Assembly: GCA_965217015.1 (NCBI GenBank)
Contig: OZ244224.1
Span: 62,001 to 126,000 of the forward strand
Direction: 5' to 3'
DNA: 64,000 nucleotides
Origin: JAYQKL01 sp038142705
GTDB lineage: Bacteria > Pseudomonadota > Alphaproteobacteria > RS24
The stretch's first letter is position 1; the number at the start of each line of letters is the position of its first letter. A program made the position numbers and the translations under genes. The notes beneath the pieces were generated by a model that was not told where the DNA came from, did no database searches, and saw nothing but the letters and a program-made list of their open reading frames with translations. Shown piece after piece: positions 9,149 to 18,857 of the stretch.

Positions 9149-9224
9149 ACGCAGAACCACTCATTCAATATTTGCTCAGCTTAGGTGAAAATCAGGGGGG
9201 AGGCAAATCTCTTAAAGCCCATCA

Positions 9225-10067
9225 TCAAGGTCCATCGTCCCAGGGGTGGCGCTGGTTAGGGCGGGCTGGTTTTGTCGGCTCTGGATCTTGTGCGATTGTG
9301 CGCGCTGTGTTTCTTTTCTGCACCATTGAGGGAATATGTAAAGATTGACTGGTCACGCGCTCCACTTCAAAAGCGCGGCTATGGGCCGGTGCAAATAAAC
9401 GCATCTGGCGCTTTTTGAAAAAGGGTATTAGCACCACACCCGCTACAAACCCGCCAATATGTGCCACATAAGCCACCCCTGAACCGGTTTGTCCCAGATT
9501 AAGAAATTGCAGGCCAATCCAGCCCAATAAGACCAGAAAAGCCGGAACCGCCATCATGCGGAAGAAAATGAAAAACCCAACCAGACAATGCACATTTGCT
9601 CTTGGAAACAGCACCAAATAAGCCCCTAGCATGCCCGCAATCGCGCCCGATGCGCCAATCATTGGAATTTCAGATTGCGGGTCAACCAGTGCTTGTGCAA
9701 AAGCTGCCGCCATGCCGCAAATAAGATAAAAACAGATAAAGCGGAACTTAGAGCCAACGGCTTCCTCAATATTGTCGCCGAAAATCCACAAATACAGCAT
9801 GTTCCCAGCAAAATGCATCACCCCACCATGCATGAACATAGAGGTGAAAACCGTCATGATTGGCGGGATTTGATTGATTTCGGCTGGCAATTGCGCACCG
9901 CCAATCAGCGTGGCTGGGGTCACGCCATAGGCTAAAATGGCGCGCCTGCCATCTTCGGCAAGCCCCAATTGCCACAAAAATACGACCCCACACAGCGCGA
10001 TTAACGCCCAAACCAAATATGGCTTAGTGGCGGTTGGGTTATCGTCTCTGAGCGGAAAGAAAAACAT
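9225..10067 (-). CDS. Rhomboid-family intramembrane serine protease
   Basis: 280 residues with about six hydrophobic segments. The N-terminus PLRDDNPT is typical of alphaproteobacterial rhomboids. The catalytic Ser is in GASGAIAGMLGAYL and the catalytic His in YVAHIGGFVAG; GGVMHFAGNMLYLWIFG holds the conserved HxxxN element. It cleaves transmembrane substrates within the membrane; the substrate is not evident here. The C-terminal 70 residues after the last helix are basic and proline-rich and presumably cytoplasmic. It follows the M16 pair by six bases and is likely in the same transcript. Confidence 0.9.
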   Translation of the reverse strand: MFFFPLRDDNPTATKPYLVWALIALCGVVFLWQLGLAEDGRRAILAYGVTPATLIGGAQLPAEINQIPPIMTVFTSMFMHGGVMHFAGNMLYLWIFGDNIEEAVGSKFRFICFYLICGMAAAFAQALVDPQSEIPMIGASGAIAGMLGAYLVLFPRANVHCLVGFFIFFRMMAVPAFLVLLGWIGLQFLNLGQTGSGVAYVAHIGGFVAGVVLIPFFKKRQMRLFAPAHSRAFEVERVTSQSLHIPSMVQKRNTARTIAQDPEPTKPARPNQRHPWDDGP

Positions 10068-10073
10068 CAGCGT

Positions 10074-11483
10074 TTAGTCCGTCTCTTTTGCGGGCGGCGT
10101 TAAAACACTTATCAGCAAATGCTCTGGGGTTAATATGCGTTGTGCCACACGCTGAATATCTGCCGCTTGCACAGCCTCAATACGCGCTTGGCGTTGATTA
10201 GGGTAGTCGCGGCCAAACCCATTTAATTGCATGCTTAATAATTGGCGGGCAATTTTTTCACCACTGTCAAAACGAAATAAATAGCTGCCAATTAAATAGG
10301 CCTTGGCATTGGCAAGTTCGGTTGCGCTGACAGGGGTTTGGCGCATTTTTTGCATCTCGGTTTCCAAAAGCGCAATTGCTAAATCTACATTTTCTGGCGA
10401 GCTGGCCATATTACCCGTCCATAATGCGCTGATATCAAGCTCATATAAAGAGCTGTAAACACTATAGGCTAGCCCGCGCTTTTCTCGAATTTCTTCCATT
10501 AACCGCGCTGACAAGCCACCGCCACCCAGAATATAATTCATCACATAAGCCGCAAAAAAATCTTTGTCCTGATAGGCAATGCCTTCCAGCCCGAAAATAA
10601 TATCGCTTTGCGGTGTGGGGTAGATAAGTTTTCTGCGGTTTTGGTTGTTATCTGATGCACGGGTGGCCTGCGATAAGGGTTTTTTCTCAATTTGGGTTAC
10701 TTGCGCATGGGCGGGCAGGGCTGAAAATACGGCGTCCACACTTGCAATAGCTTCGTCTTCCTGCATATGCCCGACCAGCGCGATGAACAAATTATCGCGG
10801 GCAAAATGGGCTTGATGGCGTGCCACTAACTGGTCGCGGGTCAGGGTTTGAATGGTCTTTTGTGTGCCAGATATTGGGCGCGCATAGGCGTGGTCGCCAT
10901 AGGCCAGCCGCCACCAATTTTCATTATTCAGCACATCAGGATTGCTTAAGGCGCGCTTACGCTGGCTGATTTGCAAAACGCGCATGCGCTCAATGGCTTC
11001 AGGGTCAAAACGCGGCTGTTGTAAAGCCAGCTTTAACAGCGATAGCGCTGGTTTTTGTTGATGGGTTAAAAATTGCAAAGATCCAGTAACTGTCTCAAGG
11101 CCAGCGCTGAAACTCAGCCGAATGCCTTGCGCTGATAAAGCATTTTGAAATTCAGACGCTGACAAATCCCCCGCGCCTTCATCAAGTAAATGCGCCATGA
11201 GTTGCGTAATGCCGCCTTGTGCAGGCGCTTCACTCACCGCACCGCCTTTCCATGCCATTTTAAGGCTCACAATTGGGCGGCTCGTGTCGGCGACAAACCA
11301 AAACCGAATGCCCGATGGGGTGACCAATTCTTTAATCTCAAGCTTAAAATTAGACGCTGCATGTGCTGGCAGGGTGAAGAAGGCAGGCCCATACAAAGCG
11401 AGACACGCGATGAGCAAAAACCCAAAACGGATAGCGCGGTTTATTATCGGCATGCGTGTGTCACTGATAATTTTACAAATCAT
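10074..11483 (-). CDS. M16 peptidase-like protein, probable non-catalytic partner
   Basis: 469 residues with a signal peptide (FLLIACLALYGPAFF then HAAS), so periplasmic. It has the two-lobed pitrilysin/M16 fold pattern (VSLKMAWKGGAVSEAP, GNMASSPENVD). Where an active M16 enzyme has HxxEH it reads AHLLDEG, so the second His and the usual Glu spacing are lost. It overlaps the upstream M16 gene by four bases (ATGA). M16B enzymes commonly work as a heterodimer of one catalytic and one substrate-binding subunit, and this is the expected binding half. R/Y motifs near the C-terminus (LAYSVYSSL) fit that role. Confidence 0.82.
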   Translation of the reverse strand: MICKIISDTRMPIINRAIRFGFLLIACLALYGPAFFTLPAHAASNFKLEIKELVTPSGIRFWFVADTSRPIVSLKMAWKGGAVSEAPAQGGITQLMAHLLDEGAGDLSASEFQNALSAQGIRLSFSAGLETVTGSLQFLTHQQKPALSLLKLALQQPRFDPEAIERMRVLQISQRKRALSNPDVLNNENWWRLAYGDHAYARPISGTQKTIQTLTRDQLVARHQAHFARDNLFIALVGHMQEDEAIASVDAVFSALPAHAQVTQIEKKPLSQATRASDNNQNRRKLIYPTPQSDIIFGLEGIAYQDKDFFAAYVMNYILGGGGLSARLMEEIREKRGLAYSVYSSLYELDISALWTGNMASSPENVDLAIALLETEMQKMRQTPVSATELANAKAYLIGSYLFRFDSGEKIARQLLSMQLNGFGRDYPNQRQARIEAVQAADIQRVAQRILTPEHLLISVLTPPAKETD

Positions 11484-12919
11484 TGCGATATGCCTTTCTC
11501 GGCGGTTTGGGCGGGGCGTAAAATACCTGTCACCGATTTTGTCACATCGAGATAAAGCTGAGCGGCACGGCGCACATCTTCTGCCTGCACATTTTCAACT
11601 GCGTCAACCCAAGCCGCAATATCCTCTGGCCGTTCGCCATTTGCGAGGGTTGCTCCAAAAATCCGCGCCATGACAAATTGCTTGTCTTGGCTGTAGAAAT
11701 AATCGGACAGCAAAGACATTTTCGCCTGTTGCAAATCAGCCTCTGAAAATAGTTTTTGTCCCGCTTGTGTCAGGCTTGTCGTTATGATTGACTCCAGCTC
11801 TTGAATATTCGTCTTATTTTGAGGCGTGACAAAAAACGCCAAATAGCCTTCATCAAGCATTGATGTCACCGCATATGCGCTGACTTGTGTTGCGCGTTTT
11901 TTGTCTTTGACCAATGATTGATAAAGCGGGCTGATGGCTGCTTGATTGAGAATTTCAAACAGAACATCTATCGCGGCAATATGCTGATGTCTGGTGGTTT
12001 TATCTGTCGGTAAAAAAAGCTGATAATAGCGCGACCATTGCATTTGCTGGGTGCGTTTATCTATGCGCTCAACAGTTTCTGCTTTTTTGAGCGGCGTCAG
12101 CGCGGGGCGCGGGTTGCGCGGTTTGTTTTGCGCTTTTAATGGCCCATAATGTTTTTTTGCCAGCCGCATCACTTCGGTGAAGTCAACATCACCGACAACA
12201 ACCAAAATCGCATTATCTGGCGCGTAATAGCGCTGATAAAAACGCATCGCATCTTCTAAAGAAAGCTGTTCAATTTCTTTACGCCACCCAATAACAGGAA
12301 TGCCATAAGGGTGGTCGCCATAAAGCTTGGCGCGCATGGTTTCACTTAACAAAGCGGCAGGATTTGTATCGGTGCGCATAGAACGCTCCTCAAGCACCAC
12401 ATCGCGTTCAGCATTGATAACGGCATCTGTTAAAATTAAATTTTGCATGCGATTGGCTTCCATCGCCATGACGGTTTCTAAATGCTCGACCCCAATACGC
12501 TGAAAATAAGCCGTGTAATCATAAGAGGTGAAGGCATTATCCTGACCGCCAAGCGCCGCAACTTTCTTGGAAAAAGCACCAGCCTCAATTTTATCGGTGC
12601 CTTTGAACATTAAATGTTCAAAATAATGGGCAATGCCAGATTTGCCTTTGGGTTCGTCAGCCGAGCCGACCTTATACCAGACCATATGCGTTGCCACTGG
12701 CACACGCTTATCGGTTATCACAAATATATCCATGCCATTGGCAAGGCGGCCAATTTGCCAATCAAGACTGGTTTTGGGTAAGCCTAGTGTGCTTTGAGTG
12801 TCTGGTGTTATTGTGCGCGCCATGTTCAGCATGGCAATGCCACTTAGTAAAAGAGCCAAAGCCGCATAAAATAGAAAACGCTTCAAATCTTGAGTGTCAG
12901 CTGAAAAAAGTCGCGCCAT
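11480..12919 (-). CDS. M16 family zinc metallopeptidase, catalytic subunit
   Basis: 479 residues. An N-terminal hydrophobic segment (FLFYAALALLLSGIAML) anchors or exports it. The inverted zinc motif HYFEH (in GIAHYFEHLMFKG, near residue 103) is intact, with the downstream Glu region in NAERDVVLEERSMR. PYGIPVIGW and VVGDVDFTEV are conserved M16 features. It precedes the non-catalytic partner with a 4-base overlap and follows the DUF3035 lipoprotein by eight bases. Likely a periplasmic or membrane-bound protease for peptides or envelope proteins; the actual substrate is unknown. Confidence 0.87.
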   Translation of the reverse strand: MARLFSADTQDLKRFLFYAALALLLSGIAMLNMARTITPDTQSTLGLPKTSLDWQIGRLANGMDIFVITDKRVPVATHMVWYKVGSADEPKGKSGIAHYFEHLMFKGTDKIEAGAFSKKVAALGGQDNAFTSYDYTAYFQRIGVEHLETVMAMEANRMQNLILTDAVINAERDVVLEERSMRTDTNPAALLSETMRAKLYGDHPYGIPVIGWRKEIEQLSLEDAMRFYQRYYAPDNAILVVVGDVDFTEVMRLAKKHYGPLKAQNKPRNPRPALTPLKKAETVERIDKRTQQMQWSRYYQLFLPTDKTTRHQHIAAIDVLFEILNQAAISPLYQSLVKDKKRATQVSAYAVTSMLDEGYLAFFVTPQNKTNIQELESIITTSLTQAGQKLFSEADLQQAKMSLLSDYFYSQDKQFVMARIFGATLANGERPEDIAAWVDAVENVQAEDVRRAAQLYLDVTKSVTGILRPAQTAEKGISQ

Positions 12920-12927
12920 AGCGGGCT

Positions 12928-13503
12928 TTAATCACCGAGGTTTTTGTCAAGCACAGACCATTCCCCACTGATGAGGTCTGATTGGCCTTCATTAGGCTTT
13001 TTGCCGTCCTGTTTGTTTTTTTCAAGACGCTCGGCTTCTGCTTCAGGGTCAATGACATCAGCAGTGGCTGCATCATCGCCAAATAGCAATTCTTCAACAA
13101 AATTGCCTTTTTTACGAATGGTGGTTTTGCCATCTTGCTCAATTGTGGTGCGAATGGAATCATCTGCATTAAGTGCGCCGGCTTTTTCTAAAAGACTTTT
13201 TTCAATGCCTGCCACATTTGTTGGTTGTGATTCTTTTTCACCCAATAATAAATCGCGAACCTGTTCTCTAGGATTGGCCTCACGCGGGCCAGATGCCAGC
13301 TTATTAGGCGGGCGTAAAGAGTAATCTGGCGGTAAAATAAGGGGCGATTTGGTAATCACAGCAAATTCATCAGGCGCGTTTTTGGAATACCCAAAGGTTT
13401 CTTTCAAATCATCGCCACAGGCCGTTAATGTGAAGCTGGCAGCTGTTACGATAAAGGCAGTTTTGAAGAATTTTTTACTTAAAAGCTTTTGACTTTGCGT
13501 CAT
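12928..13503 (-). CDS. DUF3035 lipoprotein, BamF-like
   Basis: 191 residues. A lipoprotein signal ends in the lipobox LTAC (Cys29). The conserved part just after it, FAVITKSPLILPPDYSLRPP, is the DUF3035 hallmark and resembles the N-terminal motif of BamC. In Caulobacter a protein of this type was described as an accessory subunit (BamF) of the beta-barrel assembly machinery; that link is from memory of the family. The rest is charged and low in complexity. It lies between lspA, which processes lipoproteins, and the M16 pair, an order common in alphaproteobacteria. Confidence 0.72.
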   Translation of the reverse strand: MTQSQKLLSKKFFKTAFIVTAASFTLTACGDDLKETFGYSKNAPDEFAVITKSPLILPPDYSLRPPNKLASGPREANPREQVRDLLLGEKESQPTNVAGIEKSLLEKAGALNADDSIRTTIEQDGKTTIRKKGNFVEELLFGDDAATADVIDPEAEAERLEKNKQDGKKPNEGQSDLISGEWSVLDKNLGD

Positions 13504-13562
13504 CAGAAAACGTCCTTGATAATATAAAAAGTATAATAAAAAGAGAGTAATAAATCATATCA

Positions 13563-14078
13563 TTATTTTTCAGCTTCTTCTTTTTGAAAGAAACTGTCAA
13601 ACAAAACAAGAATACAGCCAAGTGTAATCCAAATATCGGCAAGATTAAAGACATACCAGTAATAATCTTGATAATGCGGGCTGATAAAATCAACTACCGC
13701 GCCGTGCAGCACCCGATCAAGCCCATTGCCGAGCGCGCCGCCTACCACCAGCCCAAGCCCTAAGGCATAAAACTTGCTTTTTGTTGTGCTGATAAGATAC
13801 ATAAAATACAGGCTTATCAGCAGCGATAAAATGGCAAACCCATATTGAGCGACAAAACTGTTTTGGCTGAACAGGCCATAGCTAATGCCACGGTTCCAAA
13901 CCAATGTGAAATCCAAAAACGGCAAAACAGTTTGGGGTTGATAAACCACCGAGCTGGATAAAATCAACCATTTGCTCAGCTGGTCGGTTATCAGGCTTAA
14001 AAAAACAATCAAACCAGCCTGGCGCGCATTTGGGCGCGTTTGATAGGCGGATAAAATCTTTTTAAGCGCGTTCATCAA
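13563..14078 (-). CDS. lspA: Lipoprotein signal peptidase II
   Basis: 171 residues, four transmembrane helices. This aspartyl protease removes signal peptides from diacylglyceryl prolipoproteins in the inner membrane. Conserved elements are visible: LVWNRGISYGLF, GGALGNGLDRVLHGAVVDF with the first catalytic Asp, and FNLADIWITLG with the second. The start overlaps the ileS stop by 17 bases, the classical ileS-lspA arrangement. A second ATG follows immediately, at 14075. Confidence 0.95.
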   Translation of the reverse strand: MMNALKKILSAYQTRPNARQAGLIVFLSLITDQLSKWLILSSSVVYQPQTVLPFLDFTLVWNRGISYGLFSQNSFVAQYGFAILSLLISLYFMYLISTTKSKFYALGLGLVVGGALGNGLDRVLHGAVVDFISPHYQDYYWYVFNLADIWITLGCILVLFDSFFQKEEAEK

Positions 14079-16902
14079 ATTCTTTCACCGCGATAGCATC
14101 ACGTGGGCTTAAATCCGGATAGTCTGGGTCAGCGCCAATATCTGGTAAAATTTTCCAAGAGCGCTGGCATTTTTGCCCTTGCGCATGAGCCGGCACAACA
14201 CCAATACCGGCCACATCATCAAGTGTGAAACTATCTGCCGGCACCGGACCGCTTAAAATCTCAATTTGGGAGGTAATGCAAATATCTGCCATATTTTGCG
14301 CTTCAATCAGGCTGCGTAAGCTGTCATCTTCAATATAAACCATCGGCGCGGCTTCAAGGCTTGAGCCAATACGCTTTTCTCGGCGTTCAATTTCCAAAGC
14401 CCCTGTTACCACGCGGCGAACATTTTTAATTTTGTCCCATTTTTCAGCCAATGCAGTTTGGGCCCATTGCTCTGGCACATCAGGGAATTGGCGCAAATGC
14501 ACAGAGTCTGTCTTGTTATCATTATTATCTTGATGGCGTGCCTGCCAAACCTCTTCCATAGTGAAGCATAAAACAGGCGCTAACCATGCCGTCAGGCATG
14601 AAAAAATCTCCTGCATCACGGTGCGGCAGGCGCGGCGATGAAGGCTTGCATTCGGGTCGCAATAAAGCGCATCTTTGCGAATATCAAAATAAAAGGACGA
14701 CAAATCCAGTGTCATAAAATTAAAGAGTGACTGATAAATTTTTCTAAAATCAAACTCTTCATAAGCTTGACGCACCTGCCTATCGAGCGTGTAAAGCTTG
14801 TGTAACATGAGTTGTTCTAATTCGGGCATTTGCGCATGCGCCACGCTGTCTTCAGGGTCATAATTTGAAAGATTACCCAACATGAAACGGAATGTATTGC
14901 GCATTTTGCGATAAGCGTCTGTGTTGGATTTGATAATCTCTTGGCCTATGCGCAGATCTTCAGAATAATCTGAACTCATGACCCAAAGCCGAATAATATC
15001 GGCGCCTGATTGTTGAATCACTTTGAGCGGGTCAACCACATTGCCCGCCGATTTTGACATTTTACGCCCTTTATCGTCCATCACAAAACCATGGGTGACG
15101 ACAGCTTTATACGGCGCTTTGCCGCGAGTGCCGCAGCTCTCAAGCAAAGAAGACTGGAACCAGCCACGATGCTGGTCGGAGCCTTCAAGATAAACATCGG
15201 CAGGGCTGGTCAGCTCCTCGCGGTTTTCTAGCACGAAAGAATGCGTTGTGCCGCTATCAAACCAGACATCAAGCACATCCATAACCTGCTCATAATCATC
15301 AGCCTGATAGGCATCACCTAAAAAGGTTTGTGCTGGTGTTTGAAACCAGGCATCGGCGCCGTTTTCTTTAACCGCTTCCACAATGCGCGCATTGACCGCT
15401 TCATCGCGCAATATCTCGCCGGTTTGTTTATGCACAAAAACAGTGAGCGGAACCCCCCAGCTTCGCTGGCGCGAAATCACCCAATCAGGGCGGCTTTCAA
15501 CCATAGCCTGAATGCGATTGCGGCCTGCCTCGGGCACAAATTTCACGGCCTCAATTTCTGACAAAGCGGTTTGGCGCAACGCATTGGTTTCCATTGAAAT
15601 AAACCATTGCGGCGTGTTGCGGAAAATCAAGGGCGCTTTAGAGCGCCAGCTATGCGGGTATTGATGGCGTAATTTGCCTTTGGCCAATAAGCGGTCATCG
15701 TCAATTAATTGCGCAATCACCGCGCCATTGGCATCGCCCATTTTCCCCTTGCTATCCACCACTGTTTTGCCAGCAAAAAGCGGCACATGCGGATAATAGG
15801 TCCCGCTTTCATCAATCGTGAATGGGATTTCAAGATTGTGCTGTAAGCCCAGCTCAAAGTCATCTTGTCCATGACCGGGCGCAATATGCACCAGCCCTGT
15901 GCCAGTCTCATCGGTCACAAAATCACCAGCCATAAGCGGGACATCAAAATCATAGCCATGCGCGGCAAAAGGGTGGGCGAGCTTTTTAATCTCGGGCATG
16001 GTCACATCGCCAAGCCGTTTCGGCGCTTCAATGCCAGCCACTTCCATCACGCTTTGCGCAAGGCTGTCACATAAAACAAGCTGCTCGGTGCCGGTGTCAT
16101 ATAGCCCATAACTTAAATCAGGAGCATAAGCGACGCCGCGATTGGCGGGTATCGTCCATGGGGTTGTTGTCCAAATCACAATGGAGGCATTTTGCGTGTT
16201 TTCTGGCCCTTCCAAAATGGGGAACTTCACAAAAACTGTTGGTGAAACATGTTCCTCATATTCCACCTCAGCTTCAGCCAATGCGGTTTTTTCAACGGCT
16301 GACCACATGACAGGCTTAGACCCGCGATACAGCCCGCCATTCATGATGAATTTTTGGAACTCTGCAACAATCGCCGCCTCGGCATCAAATGCCATTGTGG
16401 TGTACGGATTGTCCCAATCACCAACCACGCCAAGTCGTTGGAATTGTTCAGATTGTATCGCCACCCATTCTTCAGCAAATTTTCGGCACTCAGCGCGAAA
16501 ATCAATCAATGGCACTTGGTCTTTATCCAAGCCTTTATTGCGATATTTTTCTTCAATCTTCCATTCAATCGGTAGGCCATGACAATCCCAGCCTGGCACA
16601 TAAATCGCGTTTTTGCCCATCATTTGCTGGGCGCGGGTGATGATGTCTTTTAAGATTTTGTTCAATGCATGGCCAATATGCAGATTGCCATTTGCATATG
16701 GCGGGCCATCATGCAGGATAAATTTTTCACGCCCTTTAGCCGATTGGCGCAATTGCTCATAGAGCTTTGACTGCGCCCAAAACGCTAAAATATCTGGCTC
16801 GCGCTTGGGCAGGCCAGCTTTCATAGGAAAATCGGTCTGCGGCAGATTTAATGTATCTTTATAATCGCGCCCATTTTCGGGGGTTTTTGAACTATCACTC
16901 AT
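14062..16902 (-). CDS. ileS: Isoleucyl-tRNA synthetase
   Basis: 946 residues, the usual length. Class I synthetase charging tRNA-Ile. The HIGH motif is in PYANGNLHIGHALNK near residue 75 and KMSKS is in DDKGRKMSKSAGN. The editing domain is recognisable (IVIWTTTPWTIPANRG, GTGLVHIAPGHGQDD). At the C-terminus the zinc-binding region is reduced to QGQKCQRSW with a single Cys, so the zinc knuckle seems to be lost, as I recall for other alphaproteobacterial IleRS. It follows ribF by 12 bases and overlaps lspA. Confidence 0.97.
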   Translation of the reverse strand: MSDSSKTPENGRDYKDTLNLPQTDFPMKAGLPKREPDILAFWAQSKLYEQLRQSAKGREKFILHDGPPYANGNLHIGHALNKILKDIITRAQQMMGKNAIYVPGWDCHGLPIEWKIEEKYRNKGLDKDQVPLIDFRAECRKFAEEWVAIQSEQFQRLGVVGDWDNPYTTMAFDAEAAIVAEFQKFIMNGGLYRGSKPVMWSAVEKTALAEAEVEYEEHVSPTVFVKFPILEGPENTQNASIVIWTTTPWTIPANRGVAYAPDLSYGLYDTGTEQLVLCDSLAQSVMEVAGIEAPKRLGDVTMPEIKKLAHPFAAHGYDFDVPLMAGDFVTDETGTGLVHIAPGHGQDDFELGLQHNLEIPFTIDESGTYYPHVPLFAGKTVVDSKGKMGDANGAVIAQLIDDDRLLAKGKLRHQYPHSWRSKAPLIFRNTPQWFISMETNALRQTALSEIEAVKFVPEAGRNRIQAMVESRPDWVISRQRSWGVPLTVFVHKQTGEILRDEAVNARIVEAVKENGADAWFQTPAQTFLGDAYQADDYEQVMDVLDVWFDSGTTHSFVLENREELTSPADVYLEGSDQHRGWFQSSLLESCGTRGKAPYKAVVTHGFVMDDKGRKMSKSAGNVVDPLKVIQQSGADIIRLWVMSSDYSEDLRIGQEIIKSNTDAYRKMRNTFRFMLGNLSNYDPEDSVAHAQMPELEQLMLHKLYTLDRQVRQAYEEFDFRKIYQSLFNFMTLDLSSFYFDIRKDALYCDPNASLHRRACRTVMQEIFSCLTAWLAPVLCFTMEEVWQARHQDNNDNKTDSVHLRQFPDVPEQWAQTALAEKWDKIKNVRRVVTGALEIERREKRIGSSLEAAPMVYIEDDSLRSLIEAQNMADICITSQIEILSGPVPADSFTLDDVAGIGVVPAHAQGQKCQRSWKILPDIGADPDYPDLSPRDAIAVKEFDERA

Positions 16903-16914
16903 GCGGGGGTTTTA

Positions 16915-17907
16915 TCAGTCTGTTGGCGTTGTCGCAAGCGTGTGATGCACCGCAAGTTGTTTTTTTGCCGCTTCCGCATCTGCTGCGATTTGGGTTTTGA
17001 GGGCCTCAAGCCCATCAAATTTTTGTTCGGGTCTGATGAAATCAATCAGGGCAACACTCAATGTCTCGCCATAAATATCTGCGTCAAAATCAAATAAATG
17101 AACTTCCAAACGCGGGGCTTCGGTCTCAAAACTTGGGCGGATTCCCAAATTGGCCACGCCCTCAAAATGCTGGCCTGCCAGCGTGCCGGTTTGAATGGTG
17201 GTGCGTATGGCATAAACCCCAAAAAGCGGCAAATGATAGTCGTCCAGCTCAATATTTGCGGTTGGGAAGTTAATTGTGCGCCCGCGCTGGTCGCCTTGGC
17301 TGACAACACCTTCAAGACGCCATGCATGGCCGAGCAATTTGGCCGCAAAACGCACTTCGCCGCGTGTCAGGCATTCACGAATAGCCGTTGATGAATAGGG
17401 CCGTGCGCCTTGTTCATCGGGCGTGACCGCGTCTAAAATCACCACATCAAAATTATTTGCGGCGCCATATTGCTTGAGCATTTCTGGCGTGCCAGCGCGG
17501 TTTTTGCCAAAATGAAAATCATGCCCCACACAAACAGCTTTGGCGTTTAACGCCCCGATGATGATTTTATCAATAAAATCTTCTGGCGACATGGCGGCCA
17601 TATCGGCATCAAAAGTCAGCGCAAGCGTGTGGTCGGCACCATAATGCTGCAGCAAGGCATCGCGGGTGACCAGCCGTGTTAAGCGCAAAGAGGGCGCATG
17701 CGGAGCAAAAAACTGTCTTGGGTGAGGATCAAAAACAAGCACCGTGACCGGTGCAGGCTCTGATGTGTCGCTATATTTTTGTGCCAGCGCACGGGCTTGG
17801 CGCAAGACGGCCTGATGGCCTTTATGCACGCCATCAAAATTGCCAATCACCACAACCCCATGACGCCCCGCGTCAGTCAGACTGTCTAATGTGCGAAACA
17901 AACTCAT
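16915..17907 (-). CDS. ribF: Bifunctional riboflavin kinase/FMN adenylyltransferase
   Basis: 330 residues from the ATG at 17907; a longer reading frame reaches 18024, but the family's N-terminus begins at MSLFRTLDSL. It converts riboflavin to FMN and then FAD. The N-terminal adenylyltransferase domain shows GNFDGVHKGHQAVL and FDPHPRQFF; the C-terminal kinase domain shows GDQRGRTINFPTANI, which binds ATP and metal, and GVANLGIRPSF. It starts four bases after the HAD phosphatase stop. I see no FMN riboswitch upstream. Confidence 0.95.
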   Translation of the reverse strand: MSLFRTLDSLTDAGRHGVVVIGNFDGVHKGHQAVLRQARALAQKYSDTSEPAPVTVLVFDPHPRQFFAPHAPSLRLTRLVTRDALLQHYGADHTLALTFDADMAAMSPEDFIDKIIIGALNAKAVCVGHDFHFGKNRAGTPEMLKQYGAANNFDVVILDAVTPDEQGARPYSSTAIRECLTRGEVRFAAKLLGHAWRLEGVVSQGDQRGRTINFPTANIELDDYHLPLFGVYAIRTTIQTGTLAGQHFEGVANLGIRPSFETEAPRLEVHLFDFDADIYGETLSVALIDFIRPEQKFDGLEALKTQIAADAEAAKKQLAVHHTLATTPTD

Positions 17908-17911
17908 AGCT

Positions 17912-18778
17912 CTACCATACCAGATGCTTGATGAAATAGCGTGAAAAAGCGTCATGCTGGGATAAAAACTGCGCCGCTTGTTCGGCTGTTTCTGGAGGGT
18001 TTTCAAGTGTTTCTGCCAAGCCACCCGTTACATAAAGCACATCATATCCAGCATGATTGGCGCCTAAAATATCTGTTTTATGTCCATCACCTATCGCCAA
18101 AACACGCTGTTTCGGGCAATCGGTCAGGCGCGCTACCCGATTGGCGGCGGTTTGGTAAATTGGCATATAAGGCTTGCCCAGCCAAATCACGGTGCCGCCC
18201 TGTTGTTCATAAATTTCAGCCAGCGCCCCCGCGCAATACATAATTTGGTCGCCAATTTGCACAACGCGGTCCGGATTCGCGCAAATCAAGGTCAAATTAT
18301 GCTGGCGCCATGTTCTGATGGCATCGGCATAATCATCAGGTGTTTCTGTCGTGTCGTCTTCCATGCCTGTAAGCAAAATAAAATCAGCCTTATCTGCCTC
18401 GGCAAAGGCAATATCAATGCCCGCAACCAAATCTGTGTCTTTCCCCGCGCCGACAAAATGACAAGTTTGATTTTTGGCTGCGCGTTCTTTTAACATGTCG
18501 CGTGCCGCATCACCTGAGGATAAAATATCATCATAGGCCGCGCGCGACAGGCCCAGCGCGTCTAGTCGCTTTTGTACCGTTGAGGCGGGCCGTGGTGCGT
18601 TGGTGAGCAAAACAACATGCCCGCCCGACTGCCGCCATGACACGAGAGCCTCTTCGACGCCCGCAAATAATTGAATGCCGTTATGAATAACGCCCCACAC
18701 ATCACACAGCAAAACATCGTAATTTTGGCGTAAATGCTGAACACCAGAAACTTTTTCAGGTAAAATTAATTCTTTCAT
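17912..18778 (-). CDS. HAD-superfamily hydrolase (TIGR01459-like, class IIA)
   Basis: 288 residues from ATG at 18778. Open frame continues upstream, but that part is only the complement of the SDR gene. Motif I is LLCDVWGVIHNG (DxWG variant), motif II VVLLTNAPRP, and the C-terminal acidic motif LAIGDGHKTDILGA. These match the alphaproteobacterial family that lies beside ribF. A haloacid dehalogenase-type phosphatase; a flavin-pathway phosphate substrate is suggested by context but not shown. Confidence 0.85.
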   Translation of the reverse strand: MKELILPEKVSGVQHLRQNYDVLLCDVWGVIHNGIQLFAGVEEALVSWRQSGGHVVLLTNAPRPASTVQKRLDALGLSRAAYDDILSSGDAARDMLKERAAKNQTCHFVGAGKDTDLVAGIDIAFAEADKADFILLTGMEDDTTETPDDYADAIRTWRQHNLTLICANPDRVVQIGDQIMYCAGALAEIYEQQGGTVIWLGKPYMPIYQTAANRVARLTDCPKQRVLAIGDGHKTDILGANHAGYDVLYVTGGLAETLENPPETAEQAAQFLSQHDAFSRYFIKHLVW

Positions 18779-18857
18779 GCCCGCAAAATGCTTTAATTCT
18801 CGTTGAGTGGCAAGACATAAGTGGGTAAAGTCTTGCACATAAATAGAGGGGGAAAAT

